A stretch of 7,387 nt of DNA, from assembly GCA_021160785.1 (NCBI GenBank), contig JAGHBX010000112.1, positions 1 to 7,387 on the forward strand, written 5' to 3'. Both the position numbers and the translations under genes were made by a program. The DNA is from Planctomycetota bacterium (lineage in GTDB: Bacteria > Planctomycetota > Phycisphaerae > Sedimentisphaerales > Anaerohalosphaeraceae). The stretch's first letter is position 1. The number at the start of each line of letters is the position of its first letter. This document shows positions 1-5,931 of the stretch, piece by piece. Under the pieces are notes generated by a model that saw only the letters and a list, made by a program, of their open reading frames with translations, was not told the origin of the DNA and did no database searches.

Positions 1-565
1 AATGAGGGAAACGAACCGCCAGTTTGGCGCCGACGAGATGTTGAGCAACCGGTCCACTCTGGTTTCGTTGCTGAGCATAAGCGAGGATATCCGCAATGAT
101 GGTTCGAGAAGATTTAGCGGGATCAAAATCAAAATGGACGCGTTCAAGGGTGTAATAGCCGGCAAGCGAAGTAACGAGCACTTCCTGGAGGCTGTCTATC
201 ATTTGTTTGCGGGCGGATTTAGAGAGACTCTGAAAGCCGGAGTCCGCCAATGCCTGGAGGAGTAATTGAATGGAGCGATTGTTGCCTCGGTTAGTGCGCC
301 CGCCTTCACTGGGGAATTGGCGGGTCTCGCCAAAACGCTCCAATATCTTCCTGAGGGAAGAGAGACTGAGCCCGGCAATTTGTGCACCTCCTTCAGCGAG
401 ATGCGATTCCAAACTGAGGTCGCAAGTCTCGCGGAGTCGCTCAAGAACAACCAAGGCGGCGGCAACTGTACCTTTGGGAGGCAGGCCTCCGTATTGTTTC
501 ATGGGTCGAAGGGCGCCATACCAGGAATCGAAACTCTGCTTGATCGGCGATTGAACATTCGACAT
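1..565 (-). CDS. DUF4928-like protein, candidate restriction endonuclease (C-terminus cut off by window edge)
   Basis: An open frame of 188 codons runs from ATG at 565-563 to the window edge without a stop, so the C-terminal part is missing. The protein starts MSNVQSPIKQ. Landmarks are W15 and the FDSWYGALRP segment, GLPPKGT near 27-33, a helical LVVLERLRE segment near 38-46, SEGGRTNRGNN near 86-96, and GPVAQHLVGAKLAVRFP near 171-187. From memory this pattern matches the DUF4928 family, whose members recur beside C5-cytosine methyltransferases; I could not run a search. The start is supported by GAGG 11 bases upstream and by a gap of only 7 bases after the methyltransferase stop, so the two are almost certainly co-transcribed. 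A role as the restriction half of a type II system is inferred from family and position. No PD-(D/E)XK, HNH or PLD motif is evident in the visible part; the nuclease residues, if any, may lie beyond the edge. An antisense frame at 2-265 is only a shadow of this gene. Confidence 0.75.
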   Translation of the reverse strand, partial: MSNVQSPIKQSFDSWYGALRPMKQYGGLPPKGTVAAALVVLERLRETCDLSLESHLAEGGAQIAGLSLSSLRKILERFGETRQFPSEGGRTNRGNNRSIQLLLQALADSGFQSLSKSARKQMIDSLQEVLVTSLAGYYTLERVHFDFDPAKSSRTIIADILAYAQQRNQSGPVAQHLVGAKLAVRFPH

Positions 566-572
566 TTTAGCT

Positions 573-2078
573 TTATCCTCGTGATTTGGTTGACTCAACG
601 CCATCAAGAACGGGATTCAAGTAATTCTGCGCCAGCCAGGTTATTGCAGGAACGCAAACCGCGTCGCCAAACCCGAACAAAGCCTGGTTCAAAGGAGCTT
701 CAATAAAGAACTCGTCGGCGCCCATAAGGCGGGCGCACTCGCGGGGAGTAAGAAGTCTCGCAGCATATTCACCATAACCGGCCTTGAAAAGGATCTGTCG
801 ACCACTGCCGCCTTTCGGGGTCCGAAGACAGCCGGCAATGCCATCAGATCGCAGTTCAGCCATTGATCGTTTATGGCCGTCGGGCTGGCGTCTTACTCTT
901 CTGAAAACCGTTCCATATGACCACTTCTTCTGGTTTATCCAGGCATCAGCAACTTTACGATGTCTGGGACTCATCTGGTTATAGAGATAATCAGCACGTT
1001 CCTTGCTCCACCACTGCGGGTCTGACTCGTGCAAGTCCTCTAAGATGTCTTCGATAGAGTGATTTGCCTTTTCTGGTGGATCGGGAAGATTGAACAGGGA
1101 CCAGTGAATGTCGGGATGGGCTACGATATAACTTGAAATTAAGGATGGACGCAGTCGGGAAGGAGAGAGCAGGCCCGGTGAGCATTTGGAACAGGGTTTC
1201 TCAAACAAAGAAGCGACTACAAAGAGCCTCGGGCGGCTCTGTGGAACAAACCACTTTGCATCGAGAATAAAAGTATCTACGGTGTACCCAAGTTTGTTTA
1301 ACGCGAGCATGGCTTGTCGAAAATCTGCGCCATTACGTGAAGTCAAGAACCCCAGAACATTCTCGATAAGAATCAAAGGCGGGCGGACATCCCCCATTTC
1401 CGTAAGAACTTCAATAAAGCCAAAAAAAGCTGAGGACTGTCGGCCTTTGAGCCCCTTTCTCTCACCAGCCAAGGACAAATCGGTGCAAGGAAATGAAGCG
1501 GTTGCGAGTGTTGCACGCGGGATGGTGAAGGGGTCGACGCGATGTATGTCCGCCAGATCGAAGTGGTCATCGGCATCACGGAAATGGGCAGAATACATCT
1601 GCTGCTTTTGGGGTTCGATATCATTTGCATAGAGTAGTCGCCAGCCTGCTTTTTCAAGACCCATTCGGACGAGTCCGATTCCAGCAAAAAACTCAAGGAA
1701 AGTCTGTTGCAAAGTGGAAGTTGTGCGCTCAGCAAGGCCGAGGCGATAAGCTCTTGGCGACAGTCGCTCAAGAGAGAGCACATCTCCGGGTATGATCCGG
1801 TGCGCGGCGAAGAATTCGGCGACCCATGATCTGGTGCGAAATTGGCGGCGGGGCTTTCCTGTTTTGGCGTCTACCGGTATATCGGTCCGGATGCTTTTGT
1901 TTAGCCCGTCAAGTTCAATGGTGAGAGGCTTACCCACGCCCGATTTCATATTGGAGGTTCCAAAGCAGTCTTTTGGGAAAAAATCATGGTGCCCTGTGAT
2001 GTAAACATGGTTATTACGCAGATTCCCTGCTGTGATCTTTATGAACCTCTTGGGCCTTGCCGTTGCACGTTGCAGCAT
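573..2078 (-). CDS. C5-cytosine DNA methyltransferase with N-terminal B3-like domain
   Basis: This 501-residue protein transfers a methyl group from S-adenosylmethionine to carbon 5 of cytosine in a specific DNA site. Motif I is FLEFFAGIG (127-135). Motif IV is SFPCTDLS, with the catalytic Cys at 198. Motif VI is ENV (239-241) and motif VIII is QSRPRLF (280-286). The variable target-recognition part lies near 290-415. Motif IX covers RTPKGGSGRQ and RLLTPRECARLMG (419-453), and motif X is GFGDAVCVPAITWLA (469-483). All key residues are present, so the enzyme looks active. Residues about 11-113 precede the catalytic fold and resemble the B3-like DNA-binding domains of EcoRII-N and BfiI-C (KITAGNLRNNHVYI, FFPKDCFG, FFAAHRIIPGDVLSLERL). 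The ATG at 2078 keeps that domain whole; its Shine-Dalgarno is weak (AGAG). The DUF4928-like gene follows after 7 bases. The recognition site cannot be deduced. Two sampled lines are 28 and 29 G+C of 60, lower than ribBA. Confidence 0.93.
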   Translation of the reverse strand: MLQRATARPKRFIKITAGNLRNNHVYITGHHDFFPKDCFGTSNMKSGVGKPLTIELDGLNKSIRTDIPVDAKTGKPRRQFRTRSWVAEFFAAHRIIPGDVLSLERLSPRAYRLGLAERTTSTLQQTFLEFFAGIGLVRMGLEKAGWRLLYANDIEPQKQQMYSAHFRDADDHFDLADIHRVDPFTIPRATLATASFPCTDLSLAGERKGLKGRQSSAFFGFIEVLTEMGDVRPPLILIENVLGFLTSRNGADFRQAMLALNKLGYTVDTFILDAKWFVPQSRPRLFVVASLFEKPCSKCSPGLLSPSRLRPSLISSYIVAHPDIHWSLFNLPDPPEKANHSIEDILEDLHESDPQWWSKERADYLYNQMSPRHRKVADAWINQKKWSYGTVFRRVRRQPDGHKRSMAELRSDGIAGCLRTPKGGSGRQILFKAGYGEYAARLLTPRECARLMGADEFFIEAPLNQALFGFGDAVCVPAITWLAQNYLNPVLDGVESTKSRG

Positions 2079-2117
2079 GAGTATCTCTATTTTGCGAATT
2101 GTTCACATATCAATTTC

Positions 2118-2146
2118 ATTATACTGCGACAAGAGCAATGACGGAA
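2118..2146 (-). promoter_or_regulatory. Candidate promoter of the methyltransferase gene
   Basis: On the minus strand a perfect TATAAT lies at 2123-2118, about 40 bases before the methyltransferase ATG. This would place the transcript start near 2110, with a leader of roughly 30 bases. The -35 position at 17-base spacing is TTCCGT, only 2 of 6 matches to TTGACA, so the promoter would be weak or activator-dependent. It lies in the 278-base gap after the lipoprotein gene. The rest of that gap (2157-2356) shows no gene or convincing terminator. Confidence 0.4.
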
Positions 2147-2156
2147 GAGTCTTGTC
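2128..2156. promoter_or_regulatory. 7-bp inverted repeat, possible operator for the restriction-modification genes
   Basis: GACAAGA (2128-2134) and TCTTGTC (2150-2156) are perfect reverse complements separated by 15 bases, with a centre-to-centre distance of 22 bases, about two DNA turns. The repeat begins 4 bases upstream of the TATAAT box and encloses the -35 position, which is where a repressor site would be expected. No controller-protein gene is visible, so any binding protein would be the methyltransferase itself or an unseen factor. A 7-bp repeat can arise by chance in a gap this long. Confidence 0.3.
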
Positions 2157-2356
2157 TGAGTTTTTTGCGATCTTAGGGGTTGGCTGTTGATTTGGGGCGA
2201 CATGCTGCGTAAGTATAGATGTGAATGGCGTTTACGTTCTTGTGGGGGTTTTGCGACGGGTGTTTGTTGCAAATGGGAAACGCGGTTGTTTAATCAGTAC
2301 AACGTTTTTTATCGGGCGCAGGTGATCTTAGACTTCAATCCGCACCGCGGACGGTA

Positions 2357-2887
2357 TTATGGCTCGTATTTGATTTGTCGTTTGTTTGAGAGACGTTTTC
2401 CCTGTGCTGTGGTGCAGGTTGCTTCGAGGATGTATGTGGTGTTGGGTTCGGGTTTGAAGTTCATTTGGAGGTCGAAGATGTAGGCTCGGAGGTAGTCGTG
2501 CCAGTAGCTGTTGTTTACGGCAGGGTCGGTGAGGTCGATGTCGGGCCAGATCATGAGCCGGTTGCCGCGGGAATCGGATGAGCGGGGCACATATTCGTAC
2601 AGCTCAAAGCGGAACCTGGCCGGTGCCTTGATGTGGCTGTCCCAGGCGTCGAAGATGTCGACATAGATACTGAGCACGGCTTCGCCGCCCAGACCGGAGT
2701 CGGAAACGATTTCGGTGAGCCCGATCATACGAATCCTCTCGGGCAAAAAAACGCACGCCACGGTGGTTGTGTCTTGCCGGAAACGCGCCGATGACATATT
2801 AGGGTCGGCGGGATTCTCCGGAATTTCACAGCCGGCCGCTGTGATGGCGACGACGGCGGCGATGACGGCAAATTTTGCGGCTTTCAT
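2357..2887 (-). CDS. Predicted outer-surface or periplasmic lipoprotein of unknown function
   Basis: The protein has 176 residues. It starts with two lysines and a hydrophobic stretch (AKFAVIAAVVAITAAG) that ends at Cys20. This fits a type II signal peptide, although position -3 is Ala (A17-A18-G19-C20) rather than the usual Leu, so the lipobox is imperfect. The mature part has one other region worth noting: aromatic-rich segments near 95-150 (FRFELYEYVPR, MIWPDIDL, YWHDYLRAYIFDL), followed by TYILEATCTTAQGK. The predicted structure would be mostly beta strand. I recognise no enzymatic motif and assign no function. The start is well supported by GAGGG at 2896-2900, 8 bases before the ATG. It follows the ribBA stop by 40 bases and may be the last gene of that operon. 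The next gene starts only after a 278-base gap. Confidence 0.8.
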   Translation of the reverse strand: MKAAKFAVIAAVVAITAAGCEIPENPADPNMSSARFRQDTTTVACVFLPERIRMIGLTEIVSDSGLGGEAVLSIYVDIFDAWDSHIKAPARFRFELYEYVPRSSDSRGNRLMIWPDIDLTDPAVNNSYWHDYLRAYIFDLQMNFKPEPNTTYILEATCTTAQGKRLSNKRQIKYEP

Positions 2888-2927
2888 GATTCGATCCCTC
2901 TTTTCATAAGCCTTGTATACTACGTTA

Positions 2928-3635
2928 TCACAGGTCCTCGTCGAGGAGGTGGCCGAAGCGGTTTTTCTTGGTTCGCAGATAGTCGATATTGTGTTCGCCG
3001 GGCGTGGCCTTTAGCGGTATCTGCTCGACGACTTTGATTCCATACACCTCAAGACGGCTGACCTTCTTGGGATTATTCGTCAGGATTCGCACACTGGTCA
3101 GCCCGAGGTCGCGCAATATCTGGGCGCCGATTCCGTAGTCGCGTTTGTCGGCGAGGAAGCCCAACTCAATATTGGCATCGACGGTATCGAAGCCCTGCTC
3201 CTGGAGTTTGTAGGCGTGGAGCTTGGCGGCAAGACCTATGCCCCTTCCTTCCTGCCGGAGATACACCAGCGCGCCGCGCCCCGCCTGTTCGATCATCCGC
3301 ATGGCGGATATCAGTTGCGTGCCGCACTCGCACCGCTGCGAATGAAACAGGTCGCCGGTCATACATTCCGAGTGGACTCTGACCAGCACCGGTTCGGTCT
3401 GGCGCGTCACGTTTCCGGCATCGTCCAGATCGCCGACACCGCCCTTGCACAGGGCCAGATGCGGTTCCACACTGCCGGGGCTTTCATAGCCGATCAGCTT
3501 GAATTCGCCGTAATCGGTGGGCAGGTGGACCGTCTGAATACGCTTTATCTGCTTCTCGCACTGCAGGCGATACTCGATCAGTTTGGCGATGGAGGTAATC
3601 TTCAGATCGTGCAGCTGGCAGTACTTGAGCGGTGG
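2928..3635 (-). CDS. ribBA: RibBA, GTP cyclohydrolase II half (separated from the RibB half by a frameshift)
   Basis: This frame encodes the C-terminal half of RibBA, which opens GTP to 2,5-diamino-6-ribosylamino-pyrimidinone phosphate, the first step of riboflavin synthesis. It has no start of its own at the domain border: it is open through LKYCQLHDLK, YRLQCEKQIKRIQ and TDYGEFKLIGYE, and the first usable start is GTG at 3470, which would cut off that first strand of the domain. Zinc-binding cysteines appear in HSECMTGDLFHSQRCECG, at residues 268, 279 and 281 of the frame-corrected protein. They are followed by RQEGRGIGL, AYKLQ, DKRDYGIGAQILRDLG and RILTNNPKK, all family signatures. The protein ends in LLDEDL. 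Corrected for one missing base, the whole fusion is 412 residues, normal for RibBA. The half is intact within itself; whether it is made depends on the frameshift being real. Confidence 0.9.
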   Translation of the reverse strand, partial: PPLKYCQLHDLKITSIAKLIEYRLQCEKQIKRIQTVHLPTDYGEFKLIGYESPGSVEPHLALCKGGVGDLDDAGNVTRQTEPVLVRVHSECMTGDLFHSQRCECGTQLISAMRMIEQAGRGALVYLRQEGRGIGLAAKLHAYKLQEQGFDTVDANIELGFLADKRDYGIGAQILRDLGLTSVRILTNNPKKVSRLEVYGIKVVEQIPLKATPGEHNIDYLRTKKNRFGHLLDEDL

Positions 3636-4165
3636 GGAACCCTTGCCATGGAACCGTCATCGTTGATGATTTCGCAGATGACACCGGCGAGTTTGAGGCC
3701 GGCGAGTCTCATCAGGTCGACAGCGCCTTCGGTCTGTCCGGCCCGAACAAGCACACCTCCGTTACGAGCACGCAACGGAAAAATGTGCCCGGGACGAGCC
3801 AAATCGGCGGCTTTAACGTCATCGGAGACGGCAACCCGGATAGTATGTGCGCGGTCGGCGGCGCTGATGCCTGTGGTGATATCGTCTCGCGCGTCGATGC
3901 TGACGGTAAACGCCGTGCCCAGATGCGCAGTATTCTCGGCGGACTGGGCGTGAAGGGCGAGGCTGTCGCATTTTTCTTCGGTCAGCGGCAGACAGATAAG
4001 CCCCCTGCCGTGTTTGGCCATGAAGTTTATCGCATCCGGCGTTATGAATTCGGCGGCGGCGACAAGATCACCTTCGTTTTCGCGGTCCTCATCGTCGACA
4101 AGAACGATCATCCGACCCTGCCTGAGGTCTTCGAGCACGTCCGGTATTTGACTGAATTCAACCAT
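3602..4165 (-). CDS. ribBA: RibBA, 3,4-dihydroxy-2-butanone 4-phosphate synthase half
   Basis: This N-terminal half converts ribulose 5-phosphate to 3,4-dihydroxy-2-butanone 4-phosphate plus formate, supplying the four-carbon unit of riboflavin. The acidic metal-binding loop VDDEDRENEGDLV lies at 23-35. It is followed by RGLICLPL (54-61), TAFTVSIDARDDITTGISAADRAHTI (84-109, in pieces), RPGHIFPLRARNGGVL (124-139), the TEGAVDLMRLAG region (145-156) and the end of the domain at EIINDDGSMARVP (165-177). After P177 the frame reads ten foreign residues to a stop at 3602, exactly where family members continue into the GTP cyclohydrolase domain, so residues after about 3635 are out-of-frame translation. 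The start has AAGG at 4173-4176, 7 bases before the ATG, and lies 17 bases after the pgsA stop. No FMN riboswitch precedes it; expression would come from the upstream operon promoter. Confidence 0.92.
   Translation of the reverse strand: MVEFSQIPDVLEDLRQGRMIVLVDDEDRENEGDLVAAAEFITPDAINFMAKHGRGLICLPLTEEKCDSLALHAQSAENTAHLGTAFTVSIDARDDITTGISAADRAHTIRVAVSDDVKAADLARPGHIFPLRARNGGVLVRAGQTEGAVDLMRLAGLKLAGVICEIINDDGSMARVPHRSSTASCTI
3634..3637 (-). other. ribBA: Frameshift point in ribBA (CCCC run)
   Basis: On the minus strand the RibB frame reads GTT CCC CAC CGC TCA, while the RibA frame reads CTC AAG TAC from the same place. Adding one C to this run gives GTT CCC CCA CCG CTC AAG (V-P-P-P-L-K). It joins both halves with exactly the usual linker length of MARLP-type RibBA proteins. 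So one base is missing, either by mutation or by a homopolymer sequencing or assembly error. TCCCCAC is not a canonical slippery site. Confidence 0.85.
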
Positions 4166-4182
4166 TTATCTGCCTTGCCACA

Positions 4183-4788
4183 TTAGCCTTTGGCGTTTGC
4201 CTGGGCCTCAAACGCCTCAATATAACGTATGCCGCCCCGAATGTAAACAAGCGTTGTCACAACCGCCAGGACCGCGGCCAACCACCAGAGGAATCGGGCT
4301 AAATACCACCATAGCGGCAGGTGGGGGTGTATGTCCGGCGCCAGCAAAACTGCGGCGACCATGGACAATTGCAGCACCGTGGCGGCTTTGCCGGCAAATA
4401 TGGGCACGATATGAATATGGGAAGTGATCAGATAAATGATCAAAAAACCCAATAACAGCAGCAGGTCCTTTCCGATGATGAGCACGACGATGGTGGGAGG
4501 CAGGACGTAACCCTCGACGGCGGTCCGAGGGCTGGCCAGGAGAATGCACGCACACGCCATGAGCAGCTTGTCGGCCATCGGGTCGAGAAACGAGCCCAGC
4601 CTTGTGACCTGCTTCCTGACGCGGGCAAAGTAGCCGTCCAGTGCATCACTGATACACATGACCAGAAAGATAGCCAAGGCGATATATCGCATCGCCCAGT
4701 TGTCATGTATCTTGAGCATGCAGATGACAAAAGGTGCTATGAGCAGAACACGCAGAATAGTGATTTCATTAGCCAGTGTCAGCTTCAT
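4183..4788 (-). CDS. pgsA: CDP-alcohol phosphatidyltransferase, probably phosphatidylglycerophosphate synthase
   Basis: This integral membrane enzyme joins a CDP-activated lipid to an alcohol. With glycerol 3-phosphate it makes phosphatidylglycerophosphate, the precursor of phosphatidylglycerol and cardiolipin. The family signature D(x)2DG(x)2AR(x)8G(x)3D(x)3D is complete: D48, D51, G52, A55, R56, G65, D69 and D73. The 201-residue length is typical, and the N-terminus MKLTLANEITILR fits PgsA. Hydrophobic helices lie near 14-25, 34-47, 72-84, 99-112, 123-140 and 150-172. A longer start at 4818 (MDMVALRITT) is possible, but the ATG at 4788 has GAGG 9 bases upstream and the family-like beginning, so I chose it. 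It starts 32 bases after the metallophosphoesterase stop and is followed by ribBA after 17 bases. The alcohol substrate is inferred; cardiolipin or phosphatidylinositol-type synthases share the signature. Confidence 0.88.
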   Translation of the reverse strand: MKLTLANEITILRVLLIAPFVICMLKIHDNWAMRYIALAIFLVMCISDALDGYFARVRKQVTRLGSFLDPMADKLLMACACILLASPRTAVEGYVLPPTIVVLIIGKDLLLLLGFLIIYLITSHIHIVPIFAGKAATVLQLSMVAAVLLAPDIHPHLPLWWYLARFLWWLAAVLAVVTTLVYIRGGIRYIEAFEAQANAKG

Positions 4789-4797
4789 GGTTGTTAT

Positions 4798-4801
4798 CCT
4801 C
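4798..4801 (-). promoter_or_regulatory. Shine-Dalgarno that fixes the pgsA start
   Basis: GAGG within TTGAGGAT lies 9 bases before the ATG at 4788. It falls inside the 5' extension that the alternative start at 4818 would require, and the upstream candidate has no comparable site. This favours the 201-residue PgsA. Confidence 0.6.
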
Positions 4802-4820
4802 AAGGCAACCATATCCATTA

Positions 4821-5711
4821 TCAGCGGAGTGTCAACACTGTAATTTCCGGTCTGGCGTTGAGTCGTGCCCTTCCCAGCCTGCCCAGCCCGCGGTTGACGT
4901 AGAGCTTTCTGCCGGCGACGTCGTACATGCCGGCATGAAAACGCCGGTTTTTTCGTGTCAGTCCGCCGGAAAGACTCCAGATTTGGCGGGCGCCGTGTGT
5001 GTGGCCGCTCATCACGGCTTCAACCGGATACGCACCAAGCCGCTCTATTCCACGCGGATTATGCGAAAGTGCAATGACGGTTTCTTTTGCAGGCACATCG
5101 GCAAAGGCTTTGTCGGGCTTGAAGTCCCCCACCCACAGGTCGCCCAGGCCTACCAGCCAGAGACATCGGCCATTGATCTCCACAGCGGTCGATTCGTTCC
5201 GCAGCAGGCAAACACCGTTTTCAGCCATGCCGTCAACCAGGTCTTCCAGCAGGCCGGGACGGCCGGAGTGTGTGCTGTGGAGCATGCCATAGTCGTGATT
5301 GCCGAGGCAGGCGTAGACGCCGTAATGGCTTTTGATATCGCCGATGAGTTTGACGGCTTTTTGTCTGTACTCGCCGCTGCGGTCGTGGGTGATATAGTCG
5401 CCGGTCAGGATGACGATGTCGGCGTCGAGTTCGTTGACGCGGTCAACACAGCGGCGCAGGTACTTCATGCTGACGATGCGGCTCAGATGCAGATCGCTGA
5501 TGTGGACGACGCGCCTGCCGCGGAGCTTGTCGGGCAGATTCCTGAGTCTCAGGTCCAGTTGCTTGACCTCTATCCACTCACGACCATGCCCCGTATGGTC
5601 CACCGCCCATGACGTACAAAAGCCTAAACTGCCCATCGCCGCACCATGCAGATACCGGCCGTGCCTGAGCAGTCGCCCCTGATTTCGTGTTTTTTCGGTC
5701 TTTCTTGACAT
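4821..5711 (-). CDS. Calcineurin-like metallophosphoesterase, YaeI/LpxG-like
   Basis: The protein has 296 residues from the ATG at 5711. The five metal-site blocks of the calcineurin-like fold are in order: SDLHL (D73, H75), TGDY (D105), GNHD (N138, H139), ALSHNP (H217) and SGHTHG (H237, H239). The C-terminal GMYDVAGRKLYVNRGLG and RLNARPEITVLTL pattern is that of the YaeI group. That group includes Chlamydia LpxG, which cleaves UDP-2,3-diacylglucosamine in lipid A synthesis. The first 45 residues are basic, with a weakly hydrophobic stretch (LHGAAMGSLGFCTSWAV) that could be a membrane contact or poor signal anchor. A TTG at 5738 would add 9 residues but has no ribosome site; the ATG has a weak TGGA. 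Position before pgsA supports an envelope-lipid role by context only. The substrate is unknown and could be another phosphodiester. Confidence 0.87.
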   Translation of the reverse strand: MSRKTEKTRNQGRLLRHGRYLHGAAMGSLGFCTSWAVDHTGHGREWIEVKQLDLRLRNLPDKLRGRRVVHISDLHLSRIVSMKYLRRCVDRVNELDADIVILTGDYITHDRSGEYRQKAVKLIGDIKSHYGVYACLGNHDYGMLHSTHSGRPGLLEDLVDGMAENGVCLLRNESTAVEINGRCLWLVGLGDLWVGDFKPDKAFADVPAKETVIALSHNPRGIERLGAYPVEAVMSGHTHGARQIWSLSGGLTRKNRRFHAGMYDVAGRKLYVNRGLGRLGRARLNARPEITVLTLR

Positions 5712-5818
5712 ATTTTCCAGTCGCCGTCTTACCGGCAATAGCGTTTATACAGACAACCCCGCCCGGTGGTTCGAAAAATCCGATACCTGATGGCCCCCAG
5801 AGCAATCCAAGCCTTAAG

Positions 5819-5847
5819 AGTGTACAGGGCCTGCACGCAAAAGTCAA
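5819..5847 (-). promoter_or_regulatory. Sigma70-type promoter of the metallophosphoesterase-pgsA-ribBA operon
   Basis: On the minus strand TTGACT (5847-5842, 5 of 6 to consensus) is separated by exactly 17 bases from TACACT (5824-5819, 4 of 6). Transcription would start near 5812, giving a leader of about 100 bases before the ATG at 5711. The leader holds only a 4-bp GCCG/CGGC stem that I do not interpret. This is the best promoter match I found in the window, and it sits just after a possible terminator. Confidence 0.6.
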
Positions 5848-5856
5848 CAAATTTGA

Positions 5857-5890
5857 TGGATCCGCCGCTAATCATAATATCGGCGATCCA
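5857..5890 (-). terminator. Candidate terminator hairpin after the MerR/GyrI unit
   Basis: Arms TGGATCGCCG and CGGCGGATCCA pair over 10 bp with one bulged base and a 13-base loop, starting 42 bases past the stop of the GyrI-like gene. The sequence after it in the minus direction is TCAAATTTGTTGACTTTT, T-rich but without a clean run of T. It is placed correctly to separate the upstream unit from the next promoter, but may be only a stable stem. Confidence 0.4.
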
Positions 5891-5931
5891 GAGCAATAAA
5901 TTCACCCGCTTCCCATAACTTTTCCCGTGTG

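Noticed and set aside
2087..2272. 61-codon minus-strand frame starting with TTG in the gap before the methyltransferase
   Set aside because: No ribosome site, low-complexity basic composition, and it overlaps the probable promoter.
2339..2351. Small TCCGC-ACC-GCGGA hairpin just after the lipoprotein stop
   Set aside because: Only 5 bp and no T-run follows on the minus strand, so it is not a convincing terminator.
2884..2907. Mini-frame of seven residues (MKRGIES) whose stop overlaps the lipoprotein ATG
   Set aside because: It contains the lipoprotein ribosome site itself and has its own AAGG only 3 bases from its ATG, so translation is unlikely; probably chance.
3216..3953. 245-codon plus-strand open frame across ribBA
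   Set aside because: Antisense to a gene with complete catalytic motifs; no ribosome site and no recognisable protein pattern.
4166..4182. Possible FMN riboswitch before ribBA
   Set aside because: Only 17 bases separate ribBA from pgsA, too short for the aptamer, and no such fold precedes the operon.
4776..5612. 278-codon open frame on the plus strand
   Set aside because: It lies entirely antisense to the metallophosphoesterase and pgsA start, shows no domain, and is explained by the codon bias of the real genes.
5578..5850. 90-codon minus-strand frame overlapping the metallophosphoesterase start
   Set aside because: Out of frame with the motif-bearing gene, spans the promoter, and has no domain-like pattern.
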